DNA of 64,000 nucleotides, taken from the NCBI RefSeq assembly GCF_000763905.1, contig NZ_JRKN01000014.1:1-64000 (forward strand), given 5' to 3'. A model generated the notes under the pieces. That model saw only the letters and a list, made by a program, of their open reading frames with translations, was not told where the DNA came from and did no database searches. The number at the start of each line of letters is the position of its first letter. The stretch's first letter is position 1. Below are positions 19,565 to 28,459 of the stretch, piece by piece. Made by a program: the position numbers and the translations under genes. Source of the stretch: Paracoccus halophilus. GTDB lineage: Bacteria > Pseudomonadota > Alphaproteobacteria > Rhodobacterales > Rhodobacteraceae.

Positions 19565-20458
19565 TCACGGCGAAACCTGCGCCTGAAGCCGCGCGACTTC
19601 GGCCCGGATGCCCTGCGCCAGCGCTTCGGCCAGCCGGTTCATCCGCTGCGACCGGCGGTCATCGGCATGGCGGATCAGCCAGAAGCTGCGTGCGAGCGAG
19701 ATCTGATCCGTCAGCACGCGCCGCACGCCGGGGCAAAAGGGAATCGCGAAATCATGCACGATGCCCAGCCCCGCCCCGGCGCGGATCGCCTGCATCTGGA
19801 CCGAGACCGAATTCGAGGTCATCTGCGCCCATTCCATGCCGGTTTCGGTCAGGTAGTCCAGTTCACGGTCAAAGATCATGTCCGAGATATAGCCGATCAT
19901 CCGGTGACCGCGCAGATCGTCGCGGTCGCGGATCGGCGGATGGGCGCGCAGATAATCCTCATGCGCGGCAAGATGCAGGTGATATTCGGTCAGGCGCTGC
20001 ACGACCAGCCGCCCCGCCTGCGGCTGCGAGACGGCGACCGCCATATCCGCCTCGCGGCGCGACAGGCTGAAGACCCGCGGCAGCGCGACGATCTGGATTT
20101 CCAGCCCCGGATGGGCCTCGCAGATGCGGGCGCAGATCTGCGGCAGCAGGTAATTCGCGCAGCCATCAGGCGCGCCGATGCGCAGCTGCCCGGCCAGATC
20201 GCCCGGGCCGGACAGCGCCTCTTCGGCGCCCGACAGCGCCGCCTCGGCGGCCTCGGCATGGGGCAGCAGGCGCTCGCCCTCGGGGGCCAGCGCGTAGCCC
20301 TGCGGCATCTTGACGAAAAGCTTGGCGCCCAGGGCCGTTTCCAGCCGCGCCACCCGGCGCCCGACGGTCGAGGCGTCGATCCCCAGACGCCGCCCCGCCC
20401 CGGACAGGCTGTCGGCCCGGGCCACGGCCAGAAAGATGCGTATGTCGTCCCAATCCAT
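19565..20458 (-). CDS. LysR-family transcriptional regulator, divergent from mmsA
   Basis: The 297-residue protein has an N-terminal winged helix (about 1-60: WDDIRIFLAVARADSLSGAGRRLGIDASTVGRRVARLE) and a LysR substrate-binding domain. It starts 132 bases from mmsA on the other strand, the usual layout for a LysR protein controlling its neighbour. It probably regulates the valine-degradation genes, with a pathway intermediate as likely inducer. TTGC/GCAA dyads lie in the shared promoter region. Confidence 0.9.
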   Translation of the reverse strand: MDWDDIRIFLAVARADSLSGAGRRLGIDASTVGRRVARLETALGAKLFVKMPQGYALAPEGERLLPHAEAAEAALSGAEEALSGPGDLAGQLRIGAPDGCANYLLPQICARICEAHPGLEIQIVALPRVFSLSRREADMAVAVSQPQAGRLVVQRLTEYHLHLAAHEDYLRAHPPIRDRDDLRGHRMIGYISDMIFDRELDYLTETGMEWAQMTSNSVSVQMQAIRAGAGLGIVHDFAIPFCPGVRRVLTDQISLARSFWLIRHADDRRSQRMNRLAEALAQGIRAEVARLQAQVSP

Positions 20459-20485
20459 CGCCGTCCCCCGGCATCGCCCCGAGCT

Positions 20486-20533
20486 TTGCAGAAACGCAAG
20501 GCTGTTTTGCCATGTTTCCTCTTTGCCCGGCAA
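20486..20533. promoter_or_regulatory. candidate LysR operators between the regulator and mmsA
   Basis: TTGC (20486-20489) and GCAA (20496-20499) form a dyad that fits the T-N11-A rule. A second dyad, TTGC (20523-20526) and GCAA (20530-20533), follows. Both lie in the 132-base divergent promoter region. Confidence 0.45.
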
Positions 20534-20590
20534 TGCTGCACGATTAGATTGCCTCATGACAAGGACATTTCCACTTCATGGGAGGATCGG

Positions 20591-22090
20591 ATGCAAGAAC
20601 TCTGCCACTGGATCGACGGCAAGGAAGCCAAAGGCACCACGGGCCGTTTCAGCGATGTCTTCAACCCGGCGACGGGCGAGGTGATCGCCAGGGTGCCGCT
20701 GGCCAGCGCCACGGAACTGGCCGCCGCCATCGACAGCGCCGAAAAGGCCCAGATCGGCTGGGCGGCCACCAACCCGCAGCGCCGCGCGCGGGTGATGATG
20801 CGGTTCGGCCAGCTCATTCACGACAATATGGACATGCTGGCCGAGCTGGTCAGCCGGGAGCACGGCAAGACCCTGCCCGACGCGCGTGGCGACGTGCAGC
20901 GCGGCCTTGAGGTGATCGAGGTCTGCATGGGCGCGCCGGCGCTGCTCAAGGGCGAATATACCGACAATGCCGGCCCGGGGATCGACCTTTATTCCATGCG
21001 CCAGCCGCTGGGCGTGGTGGCGGGGATCACGCCGTTCAACTTTCCGGCCATGATCCCCTTGTGGAAGATGGGCCCGGCGCTGGCGGCGGGCAATGCGATG
21101 ATCCTGAAGCCGTCCGAACGCGTGCCCTCGACCTCGATCGCGCTGGCGAAACTGGCGCAAGAGGCCGGCCTGCCCGATGGCGTGCTGCAGGTGGTCAATG
21201 GCGACAAGGAAATCGTCGACGCGATCCTGGACCATCCGACCATTCAGGCGGTGGGCTTTGTCGGCTCGACCCCGATCGCGCAATATATCTATGGCCGCGC
21301 GGCCTCGAACGGCAAGCGTGCGCAATGTTTCGGCGGTGCCAAGAACCACATGCTGATCATGCCCGATGCCGATCTGGACAAGGCGACCGATGCGCTGCTG
21401 GGCGCCGGTTTCGGCGCGGCGGGCGAGCGCTGCATGGCGATCTCGGTCGCGGTGCCGGTGGGTGACGAGACCGCCGACGCGCTGATCGAGCGGCTGGTGC
21501 CCAAGATCGAAAAGCTGAAAGTCGGCCCCTATACCGCCGGCGACGATGTCGATTTCGGTCCGGTGATCACCAAGGCCGCGCAGGAGCGGATCAACCGGCT
21601 GATCGCCTCGGGCGTGGATGAGGGCGCGAAACTGGTCGTCGATGGCCGCGACCTGAAGATCCAGGGCTATGAGAACGGCTTTTTCTGCGGCCCGTCGCTG
21701 TTCGACCATGTCACCCCCGACATGGAAATCTACCGCGAAGAGATCTTTGGCCCGGTCCTGTCCAGCGTGCGCGCGAAAACCTATGAGGACGCGCTGAAGC
21801 TGGTCATGGATAACGACTATGGCAACGGCACCGCGATCTATACCGCCGATGGCGACACGGCGCGCGATTTCGCCAGCCGGGTCAATGTCGGCATGGTCGG
21901 CGTCAACTTCCCGATCCCGGTGCCGCTGAGCTACTATACCTTTGGCGGCTGGAAGAAATCGGCATTCGGCGACCTGAACCAGTACGGGCCCGATGCCTTC
22001 CGCTTCTATACCAAGACCAAGACGGTGACGGCCCGCTGGTTCTCGGGGATCAAGGACGGCGCGGCGCTGAACTTCAAGGCGCTGGACTGA
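20591..22090 (+). CDS. mmsA: CoA-acylating methylmalonate-semialdehyde dehydrogenase
   Basis: MmsA oxidises methylmalonate semialdehyde (or malonate semialdehyde) to propionyl-CoA (or acetyl-CoA) in valine and inositol breakdown. The 499-residue protein has the aldehyde dehydrogenase fold, with GITPFNFPAMIPLW for cofactor and oxyanion contacts and the catalytic Cys281 in GAAGERCMA. The usual catalytic Glu is absent (FGGAKNHMLIMPD replaces ELGGK), as is typical of the CoA-dependent subgroup. The ATG at 20591 follows GGGAGGA. It is the first gene of the valine cluster. Confidence 0.95.
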   Translation: MQELCHWIDGKEAKGTTGRFSDVFNPATGEVIARVPLASATELAAAIDSAEKAQIGWAATNPQRRARVMMRFGQLIHDNMDMLAELVSREHGKTLPDARGDVQRGLEVIEVCMGAPALLKGEYTDNAGPGIDLYSMRQPLGVVAGITPFNFPAMIPLWKMGPALAAGNAMILKPSERVPSTSIALAKLAQEAGLPDGVLQVVNGDKEIVDAILDHPTIQAVGFVGSTPIAQYIYGRAASNGKRAQCFGGAKNHMLIMPDADLDKATDALLGAGFGAAGERCMAISVAVPVGDETADALIERLVPKIEKLKVGPYTAGDDVDFGPVITKAAQERINRLIASGVDEGAKLVVDGRDLKIQGYENGFFCGPSLFDHVTPDMEIYREEIFGPVLSSVRAKTYEDALKLVMDNDYGNGTAIYTADGDTARDFASRVNVGMVGVNFPIPVPLSYYTFGGWKKSAFGDLNQYGPDAFRFYTKTKTVTARWFSGIKDGAALNFKALD

Positions 22091-22096
22091 TCCTGC

Positions 22097-22125
22097 GGGC
22101 GGGGGCGCGAAACCCCCGCCCTTTT
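22097..22125 (+). terminator. rho-independent terminator after mmsA
   Basis: GGGCGGGGG (22097-22105) pairs with CCCCCGCCC (22113-22121) and is followed by TTTT. It separates mmsA from the hydrolase-mmsB pair and should limit read-through. Confidence 0.85.
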
Positions 22126-22210
22126 CATATCCTGCAAGCGGCGTCAGAATTCGCACGAAACCGACCAAGGGGGGAAGCATGGAACGCAAAGCCAAGCCAA
22201 GGGGCATCGG

Positions 22211-23218
22211 ATGGCCGATCTGACCACCCGCAAGGACCGCCGCGCCGGGCGCATCACCTTTACCCGGCCCAAGGCGCTGAACGCGCTGAGCCATGAGATG
22301 GCCCTGCAGATCGACGCGGCGCTGCGCGCATGGCAGAACGACCCCGAGGTCGCCCTGATCATCGTCGATGCCGAGGGCGAGCGCGCCTTTTGCGCCGGCG
22401 GCGATATCGCCGCGCTTTATCACGCCGCGCGCCAGGGCGACCATCAGCCCGGCCGGGACTTCTTTCGCGACGAATACCGGATGAACGCGCGGATCGAGGA
22501 ATATCCGAAACCGATCGTCGCCTTCATGCAGGGTTTCGTCATGGGCGGCGGGGTCGGCGTCGGCGGCCATGCCAGCCACCGCATCGTCGGCGAGACGACG
22601 CAGGTCGCCATGCCCGAGACGGGCATCGGCATGATCCCGGATGTCGGCGGCAGTTGGCTGCTGGCCCGTGCGCCGGATCATGCCGGCGAATATCTGGGCC
22701 TGACCGGCGCACGCATGGGCGCGGGCGATGCGATCTGGGCCGGTTTCGCCGATCACTTCATCCCCGAATCGGAATGGCCCGGCCTGATCGACCGGCTGGC
22801 CGAGACCGGCGATCCAGGCGTGATCGCGCCCCATCCCCGCCCCGAGGCGCCGCTGGCCGGCGCCGATCTGTCGGCCTTTGCCGGGGCGACGGTCGCCGAG
22901 ATCATCGCCGCGCTCGAGGCATCCGGCGACGAGGCGGCGCTGAAGCCGCTGCGCCGCGCCTCGCCCCTGTCGATGGCGGCGACGCTGGAACTGGTGCGGG
23001 CCGCGCGCGGGGATGCCAGCATACGCGACAGTCTTGCGCGCGAGATGCGCTTTACCGCGCGCACCACCGAAATGGGCGATTTCCTCGAAGGGGTGCGCGC
23101 CCAGATCATCGACAAGGACCGCAACCCGCAATGGGCGGCCGATGCCAGCCCGGCGCATGTCGCGGCCATGCTGGCATCGCTGGGGCCGGAGGAAATCACA
23201 TGGGAGGACGCATCATGA
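22211..23218 (+). CDS. 3-hydroxyisobutyryl-CoA hydrolase (enoyl-CoA hydratase/isomerase family)
   Basis: The 335-residue protein has a crotonase fold. Features of the HIBCH subgroup are FTRPKALNALSHEM, ERAFCAGGDIAALYHAAR (oxyanion-hole region), EYPKPIVAFMQGFVMGGGVG, and AMPETGIGMIPDVGGSWLL. It probably releases 3-hydroxyisobutyrate from its CoA ester in valine breakdown, the step before MmsB. The 4-base overlap (ATGA) with mmsB supports this over a plain enoyl-CoA hydratase. Confidence 0.9.
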   Translation: MADLTTRKDRRAGRITFTRPKALNALSHEMALQIDAALRAWQNDPEVALIIVDAEGERAFCAGGDIAALYHAARQGDHQPGRDFFRDEYRMNARIEEYPKPIVAFMQGFVMGGGVGVGGHASHRIVGETTQVAMPETGIGMIPDVGGSWLLARAPDHAGEYLGLTGARMGAGDAIWAGFADHFIPESEWPGLIDRLAETGDPGVIAPHPRPEAPLAGADLSAFAGATVAEIIAALEASGDEAALKPLRRASPLSMAATLELVRAARGDASIRDSLAREMRFTARTTEMGDFLEGVRAQIIDKDRNPQWAADASPAHVAAMLASLGPEEITWEDAS

Positions 23219-24090
23219 AGATCGGGTTCATCGGGCTGGGCAATATGGGCGGGCCGATGGCCGCCAATCTGGTCAAGGCCGGGCACCGGGTCGCGGGATT
23301 CGACCTGGCCGCGCCGATGCCCGAGGGCGTCACCGCCAGCGCCAGCGCCGCCGAGGCCGCGCACGAGGCCGAGATCGTCATCACCATGCTGCCAAATGGC
23401 GCGATCCTGCGCGCCGTCGCGGATCAGGTGATCCCCGCCATGGCCCGGGGCGCGGTGCTCTGCGACTGCTCGACCGTGGATGTCGACAGCGCCCGCGCCG
23501 TCGCGGAACAGGCCGCCGGGGCCGGGCTTGGCGCGCTGGACGCGCCGGTCTCGGGCGGGATCAGCGGCGCGGCGGCGGGTACGCTGACCTTCATGGTGGG
23601 CGGTGCGCCCGAGGCATTCGACAGGGTGCGGCCGCTCTTCGACATCATGGGGCAGAAAGCCGTGCATTGCGGCGCATCAGGCACCGGACAGGCGGCCAAG
23701 ATCTGCAACAACATGATCCTGGGCGTGACCATGATCGCCACCTGCGAGGCATTCGCGCTGGCCGACAAGCTGGGCCTGGACCGGCAAAAGATGTTCGACG
23801 TGGTCTCGACCTCGTCGGGCTATAGCTGGAGCATGAACGCCTATTGCCCGGCGCCGGGTGTGGGCCCCGCATCGCCCGCCGATGACGGCTACCGGCCGGG
23901 ATTTGCCTCGGAACTGATGCTCAAGGACCTTCGGCTGAGCCAGCAGGCCGCCGAAAGCGCCGATGCGGATACGCCGATGGGCGAGCTTGCCGCCGCGCTT
24001 TATGCCCGCTTCGTCGAGCAGGAGGATGGCAAAGGGCGCGATTTCTCGGCCGTGCTGCCATGGATCGCGGAGCGCCGGCGCCCGGGTTGA
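23215..24090 (+). CDS. mmsB: 3-hydroxyisobutyrate dehydrogenase
   Basis: MmsB oxidises 3-hydroxyisobutyrate to methylmalonate semialdehyde with NAD, feeding MmsA. The 291-residue protein has the Rossmann motif GLGNMGGPMAANL at 7-19, DAPVSGGISGAAAGTLTFMVGG in the substrate site, and the catalytic Lys in GQAAKICNNM. Its start overlaps the hydrolase stop. Together with the upstream hydrolase and mmsA it covers three consecutive steps. Confidence 0.95.
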   Translation: MKIGFIGLGNMGGPMAANLVKAGHRVAGFDLAAPMPEGVTASASAAEAAHEAEIVITMLPNGAILRAVADQVIPAMARGAVLCDCSTVDVDSARAVAEQAAGAGLGALDAPVSGGISGAAAGTLTFMVGGAPEAFDRVRPLFDIMGQKAVHCGASGTGQAAKICNNMILGVTMIATCEAFALADKLGLDRQKMFDVVSTSSGYSWSMNAYCPAPGVGPASPADDGYRPGFASELMLKDLRLSQQAAESADADTPMGELAAALYARFVEQEDGKGRDFSAVLPWIAERRRPG

Positions 24091-24170
24091 ATTTTCAGCG
24101 ACTCCGTGGGAGCCAAAACGGGCGCTGAGGCGTTTACCCCGATGAACGCCGCAATGTCAGGCTGAATACC

Positions 24171-24500
24171 ATGTTCCGCCATCGCCTTGAGATGCTTGTC
24201 ATGCTGGGCACGGCCGCCGCGCTTGGCTCGGCCGCCATGGCCGAACAGGCGGGCCTGATGCCGCAGCCGGCGGACGACGCCGCCGCGCAGGCGATCGCGC
24301 CCGCGCGGGGCGGCTTGCAGGTCGGTCAGATCATCGACGGCGGCGGTCTGCACCGCGTTTCCCGGCCCGGCCTTTACGGCATGAGCCAGCCCCCCGCCGG
24401 CAGCGCCTATGGCATCATGGATGACCGGCTGATCCGTTTCGATCCGGAAAGCGGCCGCGTCCTGTCGATCATCCGGCAGGTCGAGCAGATCCTGGATTAA
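24171..24500 (+). CDS. small exported protein, function unknown
   Basis: The 109-residue product begins MFRHRLEMLVMLGTAAALG and has a signal peptide probably cleaved after AMA (about residue 24). The mature part ends YGIMDDRLIRFDPESGRVLSIIRQVEQILD, a pattern resembling small periplasmic Rhodobacteraceae proteins with an RcnB-like end (Tyr-x-Ile/Val, Arg-Leu-x-Arg-hydrophobic-Asp). No catalytic residues stand out. It ends one base before a 155-base palindrome, which probably serves as its terminator. Confidence 0.75.
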   Translation: MFRHRLEMLVMLGTAAALGSAAMAEQAGLMPQPADDAAAQAIAPARGGLQVGQIIDGGGLHRVSRPGLYGMSQPPAGSAYGIMDDRLIRFDPESGRVLSIIRQVEQILD

Positions 24501-24501
24501 C

Positions 24502-24656
24502 GCGTTTCGGATCAAGGTTGAGGCATTTCCGCTCTGCCCGCCTGTCGCGCCAGCGGCAGGCACGCGTCCGCCCGCCCCATGGCGGGCGCGTTCCGCGCCC
24601 ACCCGGGCAGACGCTCACCGCTTAAGCGTCAATGGCTCAAACTCGCCCCGAAACGC
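24502..24656. repeat. 155-base near-palindromic element between two convergent genes
   Basis: GCGTTTCGG (24502-24510) is matched by CCGAAACGC (24648-24656). Inside, TTGAG-G-CATT on the left pairs with AATG-G-CTCAA on the right, and TCTGCCCG pairs with CGGGCAGA. The exact centre holds CGCCCGCC-CCAT-GGCGGGCG (24569-24588). Both outer and central arms share the midpoint near 24579. The left arm has a nested CCTG/CAGG hairpin, and the right arm has a GACGCT/AGCGTC hairpin in about 14 extra bases. It could be a REP/MITE-like repeat, a strong bidirectional terminator, or both. Confidence 0.7.
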
Positions 24657-24657
24657 T

Positions 24658-26307
24658 TCAGCCACGGCCCTGCAATAGCGCGCGGGCGGCCTGCTTGGCG
24701 GCCTGGGTGATTTCCTCGCCGGAAAGCATGCGGGCGATTTCCTCGATCCGCTCACCGTCATCCAGCGCCGTCACGCTGGAGGTGGTCATTCCCGCCGCAA
24801 CCGATTTCGCGACCCGGAAGTGATTGGCGCCAAGCGCCGCGACCTGCGGGCTGTGCGTCACCACCAGCACCTGCGCGCCGCTGGCCAGTTGCGCCAGCCG
24901 GCGGCCGACCGCATCCGCCGTGGCGCCGCCGACGCCCCGGTCGATTTCGTCGAAGATCAGCACCAAGGCATCGTTGCCGCGCGCCAGGCAGACCTTGAGC
25001 GCCAGCAGAAAACGCGACAGTTCCCCGCCCGAAGCGATACGGTCCAGCGGCCCGGCCGGCGCTCCCGGATTGGTCGCGACGGCAAAGACCACCGCGTCGC
25101 GCCCCTCGGGGCCCGGCTCGGCCTCGGAAAGCCGGGTCTCGAACACCGCCCGCTCCATCTTCAGCGGCGCGAGCTCGGCCGCCATCGCGGCATCCAGCCG
25201 CCCGGCCGCCTCGGACCGCTGGGCGGTCAGCGCCGCGGCGGCGCTGTCATAGGCCGCGTCGGCCGCCGCCACCTGATCCGCGAGCCGCGCCATCTCGCCC
25301 GCGCCGGCGTCGATCCTGCCAAGGCGGTCGCGCAACTGATCGGCCAGCCCGGCCAGATCGTCGGCCAGAACGTCATGCTTGCGCGCCAGCGCGCGCAGGG
25401 CGAACAGGCGCTCTTCGGTCGCCTCGAGCTCGCCGGGGTCGAAATCCATCGCCGCCAGCGCCGTCTCGACGCCCGACACCGCTTCGCCCAGTTCGATCAG
25501 CGCCCTTTGCAGCGCGGCCGCCGGCGCCTCCAGCCGCCCCTCGGCCCGGTCGGCGGCGCCGTCAAGCCAGCGCACGGCATCCAGCATCGCGCCCTCGGCC
25601 CCTTCGGCGCCCAGGGCCTGCAACGCGCGCGAGACATCCTCACGAATCCGCTCGGCGCCCTGCATGGCACGGCGATGGCTGTCCAGTTCCGCCTCTTCGC
25701 CCGGCTTCGGGTCCAGCTTGTCCAGTTCGGTCACGGCGTGACGCAGGAAATCCTCTTCGCTTTTCGCGGCGGCAAGCGCGGCCTCGGCCCCGGCAAGGGC
25801 GGCGCGTGCCTCGCGCCGGGCGGCCCAAGCGGCCCGCGCCGGGCCGGTATCGAGCAGCGCAAAGGCATCCAGAAGCTGGCGATGGCCGCGCGGGTTCAGC
25901 AGCCCGCGATCGTCATGCTGACCATGCAGTTCGACCAGCGTTTCCGACAGCGCCCGCAGCACCTCGCCCGAGGCGCGGCGGTCGTTGATCCAGCCGGTCT
26001 TGCGCCCGTCGCCGCCATTCACCCGGCGCAGGATCAGCTCGTCCCCGACGGCAAAGCCGGCCTCGTCCAGCACGGCGCGACCGGGATGATCGGGCGGCAG
26101 GTCGAACACCGCCGTGACCTCGCCCTGACTGGCGCCGGCGCGCACCAGATCGGCGCGGCCCCGCCAGCCCAGAACAAAGCCCAGACAATCCAGCAGGATG
26201 GACTTTCCGGCGCCGGTCTCGCCGGTCAGCACGTTCAGGCCCGGCCGGAACTCAAGCTCAAGCCGGTCGATCAGCAGCATGTCGCGGATGTCGAGATGCC
26301 GAAGCAT
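24658..26307 (-). CDS. recN: DNA repair protein RecN
   Basis: RecN is an SMC-like ATPase that acts on double-strand breaks. The 549-residue protein has the Walker A motif TGETGAGKS near residue 30, long Ala/Glu-rich coiled-coil arms in the middle, an ABC signature GGELSRFLLALK, and a Walker B/D-loop segment IFDEIDRGVGG near 455. It starts 6 bases after bamD, so the two are probably co-transcribed. The stop abuts the palindrome at 24502-24656. Confidence 0.96.
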   Translation of the reverse strand: MLRHLDIRDMLLIDRLELEFRPGLNVLTGETGAGKSILLDCLGFVLGWRGRADLVRAGASQGEVTAVFDLPPDHPGRAVLDEAGFAVGDELILRRVNGGDGRKTGWINDRRASGEVLRALSETLVELHGQHDDRGLLNPRGHRQLLDAFALLDTGPARAAWAARREARAALAGAEAALAAAKSEEDFLRHAVTELDKLDPKPGEEAELDSHRRAMQGAERIREDVSRALQALGAEGAEGAMLDAVRWLDGAADRAEGRLEAPAAALQRALIELGEAVSGVETALAAMDFDPGELEATEERLFALRALARKHDVLADDLAGLADQLRDRLGRIDAGAGEMARLADQVAAADAAYDSAAAALTAQRSEAAGRLDAAMAAELAPLKMERAVFETRLSEAEPGPEGRDAVVFAVATNPGAPAGPLDRIASGGELSRFLLALKVCLARGNDALVLIFDEIDRGVGGATADAVGRRLAQLASGAQVLVVTHSPQVAALGANHFRVAKSVAAGMTTSSVTALDDGERIEEIARMLSGEEITQAAKQAARALLQGRG

Positions 26308-26313
26308 CGCCGT

Positions 26314-27153
26314 TTACAGCCACTTGCCCTGGATGACCTGACGATAGACCCGGGTCAGCCAGCTGTCGCCACGCGCCTGCGGCTCCAGCCCGCGGCCGCG
26401 AAGCTGCGCATAGGCATCCTGATAGAAGGGCGAGGACTGGAAGTTATGGCCCAGAATCGCCCCCGCCGTCTGCGCCTCATCGTTCAGGCCAAGCGCCAGA
26501 TAGGCCTCGACCAGACGCATCAGCGCCTCGGGGGTATGGGTGGTAGTCTGGAATTCCTCGACCACGACGCGGAAACGGTTGATGGCGGCCGAATAATGGC
26601 CCCGCTTGAGATAATAGCGCCCGATCTCCATCTCCTTGGCGGCGAGATGGTCGAAAGCCAGGTCGAATTTCAGGATCGACGAGCGCGCATATTCGGTATT
26701 GGGATATTCCTCGATCACCTCGCGCAGCGCCTGCAGCGCCTGGAAGGTCAGGCCCTGGTCGCGGCCCACCTCGTCGATCTGGTCGTAATAGCTGAGCGCC
26801 AGCAGATATTTCGCATAGGCCGCGTCCTGATCGCCCGGATAGGTGTCGATAAAGCGCTGCGCGGCGCCGCGCGCCTCTTCGTAGTCGCGCGCGCGGTGAT
26901 AGGAATAGGCCTGCATGATCAGCGCGCGCTTGGCCCATTCGGAATAGGGGTAAAGCCGCTCGACCTCGGTGAAGTAGCGCACCGCGTCCTCGGGCCTGCG
27001 CGAATTCTCCAGCTCGTATTCGCCGCGCTTGTAGATTTCCTCGGCAGTGAAATTCTCGAATGATTGGGGCGTATTGTTGCCGCCCCCGCATCCCGCCAAC
27101 AGGCCGACCGACAGCACAGCCGCGACCAAGAAACCCGATCTGTTGCCCGTCAT
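26314..27153 (-). CDS. bamD: outer-membrane assembly lipoprotein BamD
   Basis: BamD is an essential lipoprotein of the BAM complex. The 279-residue protein has a lipoprotein signal with lipobox LLAGC (Cys22) followed by Gly residues, then five TPR-like helical repeats. These include AEEIYKRGEYELENSRRPEDAVRYF, YPYSEWAKRALIMQAYSYH and PNTEYARSSILKFDLAFDHLAAKEM. It lies between lpxC and recN, the common alphaproteobacterial order. Confidence 0.95.
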   Translation of the reverse strand: MTGNRSGFLVAAVLSVGLLAGCGGGNNTPQSFENFTAEEIYKRGEYELENSRRPEDAVRYFTEVERLYPYSEWAKRALIMQAYSYHRARDYEEARGAAQRFIDTYPGDQDAAYAKYLLALSYYDQIDEVGRDQGLTFQALQALREVIEEYPNTEYARSSILKFDLAFDHLAAKEMEIGRYYLKRGHYSAAINRFRVVVEEFQTTTHTPEALMRLVEAYLALGLNDEAQTAGAILGHNFQSSPFYQDAYAQLRGRGLEPQARGDSWLTRVYRQVIQGKWL

Positions 27154-27284
27154 ATTATCCTGCCTGTCAGAATCTTACGTCGCCTCGCGCGGTTTTTCCC
27201 GCGCAAGCCCCGACCTCCTAGCACAGAAAATCTGGCTGCGCAAAATGCCAAAACCGGAAATATTTCGGGGCCCTGCCGTCGCGA

Positions 27285-28226
27285 TCAGGCGACGGCCAGT
27301 TCGGGCATCCGCGAAACGATGTGCGGGGTCGCGGCGATCAGGCCGGCGCCCGGCAGGCGGCTTTCCATCGCCGGGGTCAGCGTGATCCATTCCCAGGCAT
27401 CGGGCCGGGCGAAAAGCGCGCGCAGCAGCCTGTTGGTCATCGCGTGGCCGGCACGGTGGCCGGTATAGCGCGCCAGCAGCGGCGCGCCCGCCAGGCCCAG
27501 ATCGCCCACGGCGTCCAGCATCTTGTGGCGCACCGCCTCGTCGCGGTGACGCAAGCCGCCGGGCGACAGAACCTTGTCGCCATCGATCACAACCGCGTTC
27601 AGGTAGGTACCGCCAAGCGCCAGCCCGTTCTGCTGCATCCTGACCACATCCGCCTGACGGCAGAAGGTGCGGCTGTCCATCAGTTCGTGCACGAAGGTGC
27701 CATTGGCCATGTCGAGCCGCTTTTCCTGATGTCCGATCGCGGCATCGACGAAATCGATATCGAAATGGATCTCCAGATGGTCGGCGGGCGACAGCCGGGC
27801 AAAAGCCTCGCCCTGCTGCACCTCGACCGGGCGCAGCACGCGAATCGCGCGCAGGGGCGCGTCAGGCTGCCTGCGCAGCCCGGCATCAAGGATACCCTGC
27901 ACGAAGGGCGCCGAGGAACCGTCGAGAATCGGGACCTCGGGGCCGTTCACCTCGACCAGCGCATTGTTGATGCCGGTACCGACCAGCGCCGCCATCACAT
28001 GCTCGACCGTCGAGACGGTGACGCCATCGCCATTGTCGAGCAGCGTGCAAAGCTGCGAGGGCGAGACCCTGTCCCAACGCGCGGGGATACGCACGCCGCC
28101 CAGATCGGTGCGCAGGAAAACGATGCCGTGATCCGCGGGGGCTGGCAGAATCGCCAGCCGGACGGCCGCACCCGAGTGCAAGCCAACCCCGCGAAACCGG
28201 GCCTTCCGAGCTATTGTCGTCTGCAT
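27285..28226 (-). CDS. lpxC: UDP-3-O-acyl-N-acetylglucosamine deacetylase
   Basis: LpxC catalyses the committed, zinc-dependent step of lipid A synthesis. The 313-residue protein starts MQTTIARKARFRGVGLHSGA. It carries STVEHVMAAL with the first zinc His, then VRHKMLDAVGDLGLAG (His and Asp zinc ligands), and the catalytic His in YTGHRAGHAMTN. The ATG at 28226 was chosen because the family begins there; the longer upstream frame lacks similarity. It follows ftsZ, separated by a terminator. Confidence 0.96.
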   Translation of the reverse strand: MQTTIARKARFRGVGLHSGAAVRLAILPAPADHGIVFLRTDLGGVRIPARWDRVSPSQLCTLLDNGDGVTVSTVEHVMAALVGTGINNALVEVNGPEVPILDGSSAPFVQGILDAGLRRQPDAPLRAIRVLRPVEVQQGEAFARLSPADHLEIHFDIDFVDAAIGHQEKRLDMANGTFVHELMDSRTFCRQADVVRMQQNGLALGGTYLNAVVIDGDKVLSPGGLRHRDEAVRHKMLDAVGDLGLAGAPLLARYTGHRAGHAMTNRLLRALFARPDAWEWITLTPAMESRLPGAGLIAATPHIVSRMPELAVA

Positions 28227-28403
28227 GAGACTGCCTGCCGCTTCTGTATTCACTGTTATGCGCGAAGCCCTTGCTCCGCGTTCAACATCAGTTAGGCACA
28301 GGCTCGCGGACACTCAACTAACGAATTGTGACCGCGTGTAACATTCGGCAGCCATATTTCGCCAGTTTTCGCCGCAGCACAGCAACGGCTTGAAACAAAA
28401 TGA

Positions 28404-28430
28404 AAAAAGGGCCGATTACACGGCCCCTTT
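28404..28430 (-). terminator. rho-independent terminator after ftsZ
   Basis: On the minus strand GGGCCG (28421-28426) pairs with CGGCCC (28409-28414) around a 6-base loop and is followed by six T residues, 30 bases beyond the ftsZ stop. It separates ftsZ from lpxC. Confidence 0.88.
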
Positions 28431-28459
28431 TATGGTTTTGCGAAATATTTGTGAACGGT

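Noticed and set aside
19031..20590. Long plus-strand open frame continuous with mmsA
   Set aside because: It is antisense to the CBS and LysR genes; the aldehyde dehydrogenase similarity begins only at the ATG at 20591.
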